Origin: Myxococcota bacterium
GTDB lineage: Bacteria > Myxococcota_C > UBA6777
Length of the DNA stretch: 64,000 bases
NCBI GenBank assembly: GCA_023150835.1
Contig: JAKLKB010000013.1
Location: 20,876-84,875, forward strand
Reading direction: 5' to 3'
Part shown: one piece after another, positions 8,411-17,405 of the stretch
Numbering within the stretch: position 1 is the first letter of the stretch
How the letters are laid out: each line of letters opens with the position of its first letter
Notes under the pieces: model-generated
The model's input: the letters and a program-made list of their open reading frames with translations, nothing else
Told to the model about the DNA's origin: nothing
The model's database searches: none
Program-made: the position numbers and the translations under genes

Positions 8411-11400
8411 TTATCTTCGGGGTGATCGGCGTTTGAAGGATCGCTTGCGTGTGGGTGGTTTGCTCACCTGCGCAGGCCCTCTTGTGTTTGCAGGCTCGCT
8501 CAGGGTGTGGAGGCTGGTATCGCGAAGTGCCGCGATCACCGCAGCATGCGAAAACTGACCCTGAGGGCGCAGGCTGACATGGTGAAGTCCTCGCCCTGCT
8601 GTCAACGCAAAGGGCGGTGCTTGCTGGAGCCTTGCCATCAGAGGCAGCGCTTCGCGTCCTGCCACCAACGCGCAAAGCTCGATCAGACGGCGCAAACGAG
8701 ATAGCTTCTTGAAGAGATCGCTCGCTCGTTCTCGAACATCTGCAGCACTTCGTGGGCGCTCTCCCTGTTTGCGTGTTGTGGTGTAGACCAGTAGTTCTCG
8801 TTCTAGCAAAGCGAGCAAAGCAGGCGCGATCGCCGCGTTTCTTTGTGCGCGCAACGCGAAAAACACGGTGCTTTCGTCAGCCCCTGCCTTTTCCAAAAGC
8901 TCCAACAGCACATACGCGGCCTCGGGCCGCTCAAAACGGCCCAACGCATAGATCGCTGCATTCCGAACATAAGAATGCTCGCCCGAACGCGCCCATCGTG
9001 CAAACCTCGGAAGATCGACGGGATTTTGAAATATTTGAAGCGCCCGAACAAACCCTGACAACGAAGCACGCGCACGTAAACTTTTGTGCATCTCAGCGTG
9101 CGGCTTCTTTTTACAGAACTTTTCGTACAAGCTTGGGTTGTCGATACCTCGGTAGATATTCAAGACCTGCAAGAAATGTTGGCGAGAAGACGTCGTGTTG
9201 ATGCGCGCCAGCGCGTTGAGAAAAGAAGCATAAGGGACATACTGCTTGTTCGGGGTACACAACAGCTTTTCCATGCTGTGGACCTCGATCTCTGTGGATT
9301 GAAAACGCCCAACATACCAAGTGAGTTGGCGCTCCAGATCTTCGGACCACACAGGCGTCGAAAGCAAGCGCGCAAGGGTCCGATAGGCTTCTTGCGAGCT
9401 AAACGCCCCCAAAGCTTGGCAGACATAGCGCGCAAACATTACCCGCAGCCCTTTCGGCCAACCTGCGAACGGCTCGTTTGGCGAACCCATCGCTTTTTGC
9501 AAAGCTTCCCAAACCAAAGAAAAATACTTGTTGTCGTGTGTGTAAGAGAGCGCCAACGCTGCAAACAGCCTTGTATCAACGGAAGACGTCGGATCGCGCA
9601 AAACCCCTTTGATCAAGGGGATGCTTCTATCCGCATCAAAACGCGCAAGCGTGCGGGCCAGTCGATCTTTTTGAGAGAACTCCCGCAAACCTTTGTAGTA
9701 TGCAGGCCGCAAAGCATGAAGCTTTTTGGAGTACTCTTTGTCTTTTCTTCGCTCACTGTAGCGCATCTCTTGCATCGCATAATAGGGCTTAATCTTGTCC
9801 AAATGGATGGGTTTGCGCAAGAACTCCAGCAAAAGCTGGGCAGCTTCTTTGGTATTGATCAAGTTAAAATAAGACAGCAACGGTTGCCAATATTCGCTAT
9901 CCTTGCCCAAAAGTAGCGTCTTGTAGATCGGCAAAGCCCGTTCTGCATGACCGCGTGTCAACAGGATATACATCGCACGATAGCGCAACATCTGCCAATC
10001 TGTGCCCAAAAAGCGCGGATCGTTTTCTTGTAGGGCGGCTTGCACAAGAACCTCGACCGCCTCTGGTGTGCCCACCTGACTGAGCGCGTAATACGCCCAA
10101 ACCACCGACCTTCTCAATCGATAGGGTACGCGGCGAGGCGAGGAGATTTTTTCAAGGCGATGCGGTTCTGTTTTTGCGCGCAAACCGCCTTGCGGAGGCT
10201 GTGCGGGGCTGTCTGTTGCGCGGGTGTCTGCGACAGGAACGGCCTTGGGAAAAGCATGACGGCTGGCTTGCTTGTCGGCGGGAGTGCGCAAACGCCGCAG
10301 CCATCGTTGGATCGCGGAGACATAGATATCACTTGGCGCGTAGCGCGCAAGCACCAAAAGCCGATCGTCGTCCTCGGCGTCTTCGTCGAGTCCTTGGAGA
10401 ACCCACGCTTGAACACCCGGTGTCGAGAGGCTGCGTAAGGCGTATTCAACGGTAGAACGGAACAATGCGATGCGTTTGTGCTTCATCAAAGCAAACAGGA
10501 TCGATTCGAGGCGCTTGATATGCCCCTGCTGCACCTCGCCATTGTTCACAGCAAGCGCAGCATAGGGCAACAAGTACAGATAGGGATGCACCCAATCCTC
10601 GTTTTTCTGACGCTGTGCAAGCACCTTTTCGATGGCGTCATAGTCTTCTAACCAAGCCCCCACAAGACGCGACATCTCAGACTGGATCCCCGCAAAAAAG
10701 CTGATCATCTTGCGTTCTTGCTGCACCAACAGCCGCTTTTGCTCGGCAAAAGGCAAGCGTGCGATCTGATAAGAAGCCCCTAACAACCGAAAGCTTTGAT
10801 CCACAAACCCCACATCTCCGACCGACAGCACACGCAAGACGCCGTTGTCCACCATCTCACGCAACAGCTTGCTTGACTGTTGCAGATCAAGCCGAGCCAA
10901 CAGCGCGATCTGTTCGAGTGCATCATCTCGCCGCACAGTCGGCGTTCTCTGGCGCAAGCTCAAAAAAGCCAATGCAGACAAAACCTTCATTTTCAGCGTC
11001 ATCTCAAAGGCCCCATGATCCAGCATATTACGAACCAGTCGATCGTAGATCACGCCGAGATTACGGGGAGCATGCCCCACCAACAAATAATACTGAACGC
11101 ACAAAGACAAGATCAAAGGGTGGCTGATATTTTGGCTCAAATAACCATTGTTCATCAGTTCCCGAAAAAAGCGCGCAGAGGTTTGTTTGTACAAAAACTC
11201 CCTTGCGACGCGGCTTTCATACGATTGTTGCTTGAGGCGCACAAAACGCGGTGCAAGCGACTCGATCACGGCGAGGCTGCGTTCTTTGTATACGGCTAAA
11301 ATCGTACGACTTTTTCCATAACGCTCTGCGAACTCTACAACCTTCGGCAGGAGATTGGCGGGACTGCCGGCCTGTTCGATCTGCGTAAAGTAGAAGGTGG

Positions 11401-13234
11401 CGGCTCCTTGTTGGAAAAGCTTCTCCAGTCCCTCAAACCGAAACAACGGCTCACGTTCGCCATTGTATCCCGTGATGTCGCGTGCGGCCTCTTGGATCGT
11501 TTGCTCGATCGATTCATTTTTGAGCTTTGAAAGATCGATGGCGATCGCCAAGCGCCCGGCTTGGGTGTCTTTGAGCATCTCTCGGGCAACAAGCACCTGC
11601 AACAAAGTCGAACTGCTTACAAGCAAGGCGATCTGCGACTTCTGCTTGTGTTCTGCCAACGGGCGCAACTGACGTGAGGACTCCAGCTCGTCTTTGGTCT
11701 TTGGGCTTGTAGCTCCGCTGCTTCCTCCCGATGCAGCGGCACTTCCGCCACCTGTGGATGCCGTCGCGTCCGCCTTCTTACCGCTGCCTTCGCTCTTTTT
11801 GCCTGCCGAAGCATCCGTCTCTTGGTTGGCTTGTTCCTCACTTTGTTCTAATGAAACGTAGATATCAGGAAACCTGCCCATGCTATCGAGCAGAGGATGG
11901 GCCTCCAACCGTGCGCGCAAGCGCTGGCGATAGAGCCTTGGGATCACCTGTTCGGCGCGCAGTGTTTGGACTTGATCTTCGGTGCCTTTGCGCAGATGCG
12001 CGAGATACGTTCCGATGTACGGAAAAGAAAGCCTTCCTTCTTTCGGGACTTCGGCCTTTTTGATCTCTGCCATCCCCTTATCGAGAGCAGCTTCCGCGTT
12101 GAGGACCGCTTTGGGAGAGGGATTTGGTGGACTCAAGGCCAAGCGAGCCACGACCACCTTTCTTCGTACAGTATCGAGCTTGTCGTTGTATTGATCGTAG
12201 TCTCGATAGTTTAGAAAGCTGATGATCAAAAAGATCAAAAACACCACCCCGAGGATGCTGCGCAAAGAAACTTGCGGCAGCTTTTCGAGCAGCCCCGAAA
12301 ACAGGTTGGCTCCCGGGACAAAGACCAAGATCGGCTTGAGATCGATCGACCGGTTAAGGATCGCATTCAATCCGCCCGGCAGTCCGACGATTTCGGCATC
12401 ATGGAGCGAAGTCGGCTCGATACCGCGCTGTTGGGCGATGGCATCCAAAACATCACCGACATCATCCGCGACGATCCGCACAAATGTCTGATGGTGCTGC
12501 GTCAGCCATTGCAGCGATGTTTGTGCGGTCGGTAGTTCTTCGATGACTTCGTCGTAATGGCGATCTTCGATCCAAACCACCGGCATCTCGGGCTTTGTGA
12601 CCACAAGCTTCATCAAGCCATTCATCATATCACTTGGATACGGGTGTTGGCCCGCCACGATTACCCCGTCCGTGGTGTCAAGCATGGCTTGGAGACGCTG
12701 CTTGACAAACATGGCTTCTCGGTTTCGCCGATCTTCTCGATCTTGAAAGATCAGGTCGTCCCACTCTTTGACAAGCTGTAGTCCATTTCCCGACCATGCG
12801 GGCTTTTCAAGCGAAACGACTTCGTAGGCGACGTGTTGTTGATCGAAGGCTTGTTCAAGCAGATCATCGGGCGCGCTGCTGACCACCCCCGCAAACATCC
12901 CGCTGCGCGCCAGATCCGCAAGCCGGATGATGCTTCGTTGTGGACGCAGGTTGTTTGTGTAATTGCGAAACCACTTGATCTGCTCTTGAAGTTGATCGGC
13001 CACAAACCCCAACGGCGCTTTGCCCGAACGCAAGGCTTGTTCCACACTGTCGGCGACTTCGCGACTTTGCGTCCGAAAGATATGGTAGCGCACCAGATCC
13101 GCGACACTCGGCGACCAAGAAGTCCGTTGAAAAGGCAACGGTACACCGCTCGTTGCACCAAGATGAGAGCCTGCGATCAACAACCACCGCTTTTTTGCAT
13201 CCTCGAAAACAGACAACGATCCCTGCCAAGACAT
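8411..13234 (-). CDS. Giant SIR2-like / transmembrane / NACHT-like / helical-repeat protein with degenerate active sites
   Basis: This is a 1607-residue protein; ATG 13234 has GGGAGG about 9 bases upstream. Residues about 15-260 fit the SIR2-like fold of defence proteins: LLIAGSHLGATSGVP where active members have GAGxS...G.P, SSAPDDLLEQAF where they have TTNxDxLLE, and GVIVAGQHPYPSD where they have a GYSxxD segment. One membrane helix lies at about 325-342. A Ser/Gly/Ala-rich linker (475-510) leads to a STAND/NACHT-like region at about 530-760 with LLVSSSTLLQVLVAREML at the P-loop position (no GxGKS/T), AIAIDLSKLK, a Walker-B-like ATFYFTQIEQ lacking acidic DD, and HPLILSLC. The C-terminal 800 residues are helical repeats resembling HEAT units. 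The layout resembles NLR-like defence proteins, but key catalytic residues are replaced, so it may be a sensor or scaffold. Domain calls are by eye. Confidence 0.75.
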   Translation of the reverse strand: MSWQGSLSVFEDAKKRWLLIAGSHLGATSGVPLPFQRTSWSPSVADLVRYHIFRTQSREVADSVEQALRSGKAPLGFVADQLQEQIKWFRNYTNNLRPQRSIIRLADLARSGMFAGVVSSAPDDLLEQAFDQQHVAYEVVSLEKPAWSGNGLQLVKEWDDLIFQDREDRRNREAMFVKQRLQAMLDTTDGVIVAGQHPYPSDMMNGLMKLVVTKPEMPVVWIEDRHYDEVIEELPTAQTSLQWLTQHHQTFVRIVADDVGDVLDAIAQQRGIEPTSLHDAEIVGLPGGLNAILNRSIDLKPILVFVPGANLFSGLLEKLPQVSLRSILGVVFLIFLIISFLNYRDYDQYNDKLDTVRRKVVVARLALSPPNPSPKAVLNAEAALDKGMAEIKKAEVPKEGRLSFPYIGTYLAHLRKGTEDQVQTLRAEQVIPRLYRQRLRARLEAHPLLDSMGRFPDIYVSLEQSEEQANQETDASAGKKSEGSGKKADATASTGGGSAAASGGSSGATSPKTKDELESSRQLRPLAEHKQKSQIALLVSSSTLLQVLVAREMLKDTQAGRLAIAIDLSKLKNESIEQTIQEAARDITGYNGEREPLFRFEGLEKLFQQGAATFYFTQIEQAGSPANLLPKVVEFAERYGKSRTILAVYKERSLAVIESLAPRFVRLKQQSYESRVAREFLYKQTSARFFRELMNNGYLSQNISHPLILSLCVQYYLLVGHAPRNLGVIYDRLVRNMLDHGAFEMTLKMKVLSALAFLSLRQRTPTVRRDDALEQIALLARLDLQQSSKLLREMVDNGVLRVLSVGDVGFVDQSFRLLGASYQIARLPFAEQKRLLVQQERKMISFFAGIQSEMSRLVGAWLEDYDAIEKVLAQRQKNEDWVHPYLYLLPYAALAVNNGEVQQGHIKRLESILFALMKHKRIALFRSTVEYALRSLSTPGVQAWVLQGLDEDAEDDDRLLVLARYAPSDIYVSAIQRWLRRLRTPADKQASRHAFPKAVPVADTRATDSPAQPPQGGLRAKTEPHRLEKISSPRRVPYRLRRSVVWAYYALSQVGTPEAVEVLVQAALQENDPRFLGTDWQMLRYRAMYILLTRGHAERALPIYKTLLLGKDSEYWQPLLSYFNLINTKEAAQLLLEFLRKPIHLDKIKPYYAMQEMRYSERRKDKEYSKKLHALRPAYYKGLREFSQKDRLARTLARFDADRSIPLIKGVLRDPTSSVDTRLFAALALSYTHDNKYFSLVWEALQKAMGSPNEPFAGWPKGLRVMFARYVCQALGAFSSQEAYRTLARLLSTPVWSEDLERQLTWYVGRFQSTEIEVHSMEKLLCTPNKQYVPYASFLNALARINTTSSRQHFLQVLNIYRGIDNPSLYEKFCKKKPHAEMHKSLRARASLSGFVRALQIFQNPVDLPRFARWARSGEHSYVRNAAIYALGRFERPEAAYVLLELLEKAGADESTVFFALRAQRNAAIAPALLALLERELLVYTTTRKQGERPRSAADVRERASDLFKKLSRLRRLIELCALVAGREALPLMARLQQAPPFALTAGRGLHHVSLRPQGQFSHAAVIAALRDTSLHTLSEPANTRGPAQVSKPPTRKRSFKRRSPRR

Positions 13235-13404
13235 ACGACAACCTCCCTCTTGATGGCCTATTTGGCCTTGTTGCCTTCTTTTGGGACTCTTGCTCCCTTT
13301 GGACGACCGGGGCGACTTGGATCGAAGTAACGCGGTGAACAAAAAACCCTGTGTTCGCGGACGTTCAAGCGACGGTTCCGTTGGATTGGAATCTCTCTGC
13401 TCTC

Positions 13405-13472
13405 TTCGCCCCTCACGGGATCAAGGGGCGAAATTCCCTTGTGGGGCGTGGAGCAAAGCCCCAAACCATCCA
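13405..13472 (+). repeat. Dispersed repeat family A copy 2
   Basis: TCACGGGATCAAGGGGCGAA is followed by TTCCCTTGTGGGGCGTGG and AGCAAAGCCCC. It matches 1141-1203 in the same orientation and 53852-53914 inverted. The 268-base gap between the giant gene and the acyl-CoA dehydrogenase is otherwise without recognisable features. The similar lead-in (GTGTTCGCG...TTCAAGCGAC...CCGTTGG) also occurs near 1089-1122, so the repeat unit is about 130 bp long. Confidence 0.65.
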
Positions 13473-13502
13473 ACCGTATCGATCCGAGGGCATCCGAAAA
13501 GT

Positions 13503-14651
13503 TTAACTTCTCTCGGGTGCGTTTTTCCACCATGCTTCGGCGAGGGCGTATTGTTGGGCGCTTGCGCCGCCCCACCGTGTGCGCAACGTTTGAGCATCCC
13601 GATAATGGCGTTCGACAGGAAACTCACGAATAAAGCCGTATCCTCCGTGTATCTGGATCGCTTCTTGGCCGATCCAAACGGCAGCTTCGCCCGCAAAAAG
13701 CCGTGCGGCTCGCCCAAGCACCGAGACTTCTTCCCATGCGCCGCGTTGCCACGCCTCGGCGGCCTGATCAACCAAAAGCTGCGCAGCGTCCGCCTTCATC
13801 GCCATATCCGCCAGTTTCCACTGGATCGCTTGAAACCCACTGATCGCCTGTCCAAACTGATGGCGTTGTTGCGCATATCGGATCGATTGGGCCAGTGCTG
13901 CTTGGGCGACACCGACTTGCAAAGCGGCGATCGCGATCCGACCGCTTGCCCACGGATCAAACGAAGCCAAGTCGCCCGTGAGTCGGGCAGTTTCAGGAAT
14001 CATGCTCTCTGGAACAACAAGGTGCGCGACCTCCGCCCCCCGCAAACCCAGTTTCCCCTCGATCACACGGGCTTCGACCCGCTCGCGCAACGCTCCCTCT
14101 AGCACAAAGTATTGCGGCTTCCCTGCCCTATCCACCGCGCTTAACAACAACAGCGATGCGGACTTGCCCAAAGTGACAAACCGCGCTTCTCCTTGCAGTT
14201 GCCACGCCTCTCCCACGCGCTCAGCGCGCAACAAGCCACCCCATCGGCCCGCAGGATCGGCTTCTTTCGCAAAGACTTCTCCGCCACACGCCATCCACGC
14301 ACCGTTTGCCAAAGCGCCCAACCACCGGTCTTTTTGCGTCTCGTCTGCCGCAGCGCATAGCAGCGGAACGCACCAAGCATTCTGTAACGCCGCAACCACC
14401 GCCAAAGAAGCATCGACCGCAGCCACCTCCATCAAGACCCGACAGCACGTCACAGCGTCCATCTCCGAACCACCGTAAGCTTCGGGGATACGCATCGCAA
14501 GCAAGCCATACGAACCCAACGCCTCGATCCCTTTGGAAGCAAGACCTTCTGCGTGTTCTGCAACAGCCGCCAACGGAGCCATCTCTTTTTTTGCAAAATC
14601 CCGTACTTGTTCAATAATTAAGCTTGCGTCTGCATTCAAATCGAATCGCAA
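13503..14651 (-). CDS. Acyl-CoA dehydrogenase family protein, catalytic Glu not found
   Basis: This is a 382-residue FAD flavoprotein of the acyl-CoA dehydrogenase family, normally oxidising acyl-CoA to enoyl-CoA. The start is TTG 14651 with an ideal GAGGAGGTG 5-6 bases upstream. Family segments are present: N-terminal helices (LRAMRIPEAYGGSEMD-like region), RIAIAALQVGVAQAAL, YAQQRHQFGQAISGFQAIQWKLADM, and IQIHGGYGFIREFPVERHYRDAQ. After RDA the usual Tyr-Glu-Gly-Thr with the catalytic base is Trp-Gly-Gly-Ala, and the alternative Glu position of the isovaleryl type also looks non-acidic. It may therefore be inactive or catalyse something different. It lies upstream of the giant gene and downstream of sctV, all on the minus strand. 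Confidence 0.85.
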   Translation of the reverse strand: MRFDLNADASLIIEQVRDFAKKEMAPLAAVAEHAEGLASKGIEALGSYGLLAMRIPEAYGGSEMDAVTCCRVLMEVAAVDASLAVVAALQNAWCVPLLCAAADETQKDRWLGALANGAWMACGGEVFAKEADPAGRWGGLLRAERVGEAWQLQGEARFVTLGKSASLLLLSAVDRAGKPQYFVLEGALRERVEARVIEGKLGLRGAEVAHLVVPESMIPETARLTGDLASFDPWASGRIAIAALQVGVAQAALAQSIRYAQQRHQFGQAISGFQAIQWKLADMAMKADAAQLLVDQAAEAWQRGAWEEVSVLGRAARLFAGEAAVWIGQEAIQIHGGYGFIREFPVERHYRDAQTLRTRWGGASAQQYALAEAWWKNAPERS

Positions 14652-14776
14652 AAAACACCTCCTCAGCCCAACAACGGGCCTCCCATCGGCTTTTTCAGCA
14701 CAACAGCAACGCAAAGACGGCGTGAGAAACAGCGAACGCCGATCGAGCGCCGCGATCTGGGGTCACATCGGTTCGA

Positions 14777-16948
14777 TTAGCGACGGACACTGATGCGTGC
14801 GACGGGTTGGATATTCATATCAGGGTTGAGTTCTTGGAAAGAAAGAACGGCAAGATAGGGGAATTCGAGTTTGACCAGCTGGCGGAAGTAACGGCGGATC
14901 TCGACGTTGGTCAAGATGACGGGCTGTTGGGCAGTTGCAGGGAGGTCACCGATCTCAACGCGCACAGCGTCGAGGATATCTTGTGCGATCTCGGGTTCAA
15001 GGGCGAGATAGTTCCCCGACGAGGTGATCTGGATCGAGTCCTTGATGGCTTGTTCGATTTGTGGATCAAGCAGATACACGACGAGGGTATTGCCGCCTTT
15101 GGAGTATTTGTAGGTGATGTAGCGTTTCATCGACATCCGAACATACTCGGTCAACATGACGGGATCTTTTTCGACCTGCGCCCATTCGGCGAGGGCTTCC
15201 ATGATCGCCTTGAGGTTGACGATCGAGATCTCTTCTTCGACAAGTCGTCGGCAAACATCCGTAAACTGTTGCAAGGACAAGACTTTGGGGACGACTTCTT
15301 TGATCAACGCGGGGAAGGCTTGTTCGAGTTTGTCGAGCGAAGATTGGACTTCTTGGATACCGACGAACTCGTAAGCAAAGCGGCGCAGGACGCTAGAAAG
15401 ATGCAGGATCATGTATCCCGGGGTGTCCCACGTGGTGTAGCCCGATTGTTCGACCAGTTCCTTTTTCTCGGCAGGGATCCAACAAGCATCCATCCCGTTG
15501 GCGGGGTTGACGGTGGGTTCTCCTGCGACGTTCATAATCGCCAAACGGTCGGCACTTTCGTTGACAAGAACTTTTCCAAGCGGGACTTGGCCGACAGCGA
15601 CGGGGACTTCGTTGAGTTTGAGGATGTAGGTGTCATCGGGTAGATGAGAGCAAAAGCCGCGAACACGGACCCCGGGGAAAGTGACCCCAAGCTCGTAAAA
15701 GAGGCCCTCTTTCATCAAGGGGAGCATATCGTTGAGGAAGCGATCGCCCGATTCGGTGGCGGAGTCGACGTAAGGTGTGAGCGCGTTGGAGACTTCCATT
15801 GCGATCGGTGTGACGATCGGGACAAGCTCTTGGGGTTCGCGCTCTTTTTTCTTTTTCTTTTTGTCGGCGCTTGGGGCAGGACGAGCTTCGGGGGGAAGCT
15901 CTGCGGAGGGGGTTTCTTCGGCCTCGGCTCCACCGCCTCCGACGGACTTGACTTCGCGGACTTTTTTCAAGCTGTACGCCAAGAAGCCAACACCTGCGGC
16001 CAAGATAATAAAGGGTAATTTTGGCAGACCGGGAACCAGAGCAAGCAAGACCAGCAAGATGCTGATGATAAAGTAGGGTTTGTGGTTGGCGAGAAGCTGT
16101 TGGCCGATATCCGAACCAAGGTTCGATCCTTCCGTTTCAGGAGCGACCCGCGTGACGATGATCCCCGCAGAAACGGAGATCAAGATCGAAGGGATCGAAG
16201 ACACCAGACCGTCTCCGATCGTCAACATCGCAAACTTTGAAGCAGCCTCTCCAGCGGTCAGACCCATCATCATTACGCCGATGACGATCCCTGCGAGGAC
16301 GTTGATCGCGGTGATGATGATCCCTGCGATGGCATCGCCTTTGACGAACTTCATCGCACCGTCCATTGCGCCAAAGAGTTGAGACTCACGCTCAAGATCA
16401 CGACGACGGCGACGGCCTTCGTCCATATCGATCGCTCCTGCCCGCATATCCGCATCGATCGACATCTGCTTTCCCGGCATCGCGTCGAGCGTAAAACGTG
16501 CCGCGACCTCGGATACCCGCTCGGAACCTTTGGCGATAACGATAAAGTTAATCAACATCAAGATCAAAAAGACGATCGCTCCAACGACCATATTCCCGGC
16601 CACAACGAAGTTTCCAAAGGAAGTGATCACCTCGCCCGCGTCTGCATACAGCAAGATCAAGCGCGTTGAAGACACGTTGAGTCCGAGGCGAAACAACGTT
16701 GTGACTAACAAGATCGACGGATACGCCGACAGATGCAGCGCTGACGGCATATAGATCGCGATCAGCACCAAGGTCAGCGAGATCGCAAAGTTGACGGTCA
16801 ACAAGATATCCATAATGAACGTCGGGAGGGGGATGATCATCAACGCCACAACCAACACGATGATGCTCGCAAGACCGATATCTGCGTAACGCGTCAAGGT
16901 GTTGGTCCAAGTCCCCTCCATCAGTTGGGTCTTAAAGTCTTTCGCCAC
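14777..16948 (-). CDS. sctV: Type III secretion export-gate protein SctV (FHIPEP family)
   Basis: SctV forms the nonameric export gate of the injectisome in the inner membrane; FlhA is the flagellar counterpart. The protein has 723 residues. I prefer GTG 16948, with GAGGA six bases upstream, over ATG 16981, which lacks a ribosome site. Eight or so membrane helices lie in residues 20-320. The family block LFRLGLNVSSTRLILL, INFIVIAKGSERVSEVAARF and TLDAMPGKQMSIDAD is nearly textbook, followed by GAMDGAMKFVKGDAIAGIII. A Lys-rich linker leads into the cytosolic ring domain from about 390. The SIDAD wording and absence of flagellar genes favour SctV over FlhA. The SycD-like chaperone gene lies upstream on the same strand. 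Confidence 0.85.
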   Translation of the reverse strand: MAKDFKTQLMEGTWTNTLTRYADIGLASIIVLVVALMIIPLPTFIMDILLTVNFAISLTLVLIAIYMPSALHLSAYPSILLVTTLFRLGLNVSSTRLILLYADAGEVITSFGNFVVAGNMVVGAIVFLILMLINFIVIAKGSERVSEVAARFTLDAMPGKQMSIDADMRAGAIDMDEGRRRRRDLERESQLFGAMDGAMKFVKGDAIAGIIITAINVLAGIVIGVMMMGLTAGEAASKFAMLTIGDGLVSSIPSILISVSAGIIVTRVAPETEGSNLGSDIGQQLLANHKPYFIISILLVLLALVPGLPKLPFIILAAGVGFLAYSLKKVREVKSVGGGGAEAEETPSAELPPEARPAPSADKKKKKKEREPQELVPIVTPIAMEVSNALTPYVDSATESGDRFLNDMLPLMKEGLFYELGVTFPGVRVRGFCSHLPDDTYILKLNEVPVAVGQVPLGKVLVNESADRLAIMNVAGEPTVNPANGMDACWIPAEKKELVEQSGYTTWDTPGYMILHLSSVLRRFAYEFVGIQEVQSSLDKLEQAFPALIKEVVPKVLSLQQFTDVCRRLVEEEISIVNLKAIMEALAEWAQVEKDPVMLTEYVRMSMKRYITYKYSKGGNTLVVYLLDPQIEQAIKDSIQITSSGNYLALEPEIAQDILDAVRVEIGDLPATAQQPVILTNVEIRRYFRQLVKLEFPYLAVLSFQELNPDMNIQPVARISVRR

Positions 16949-17385
16949 GTCGATCCTCGTTTGCTTGGGTGTCTTGCGCATCTGTCAGCACGACAAACAC
17001 GCCCATATCGACACGGTTATCCGAATAGAGTGAGGTGGTTTTGTGTTGGGTATCGGCTCTCTCAACGCGCACGCCTTGCCAGATATCCGCGCACGAAGCA
17101 AAACGTTTTGCGCCAAACGACGGGCGTTTTGACCACGCCCAACACAAAGAAACCGATTCGCGCACCACTATACACCAACTTCTCCCAAACGAAAATAGCT
17201 TCTTTTTGGGGAAAGAATGGGTGTGTTGAAGAAAGCAGAAAAGGAAGAAAAAAAGCAGAGCGAACAAGGCGAGAAAAGAGCGGAGGATGATCCGATGATC
17301 TCGCCGAAAGGCAAGAAGAAAAAAGAAAGCGGAGGATGATCCGATGATCTCACCGGAAGGCAAGAAGAGGAAAGAGAGCGGAGGA
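16949..17385. other. Intergenic region between sctV and the TPR chaperone gene, partly repeated
   Basis: The 437 bases contain no convincing gene. The left two thirds are featureless. The part from 17281 repeats the 3' end of the adjacent TPR gene in 49-bp units (see separate entry). The minus strand here is pyrimidine-rich (runs of TTTTTCTTC around 17230-17280), which could serve as Rho-type or weak termination sequence; no stable hairpin with a T-run was seen. Confidence 0.5.
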
Positions 17386-17405
17386 TTATTCGATGATCTC
17401 GCCGC
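17281..17405 (-). repeat. 49-bp tandem repeat copying the 3' end of the TPR chaperone gene
   Basis: Units begin with CGGAGGAT at 17281, 17330 and 17379, an exact 49-base period. The third unit spans the stop codon of the TPR gene (its last codons encode Gly-Glu-Ile-Ile-Glu). The first two are near copies lying beyond the stop, with CGATGATCTC present in all three. Confidence 0.85.
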
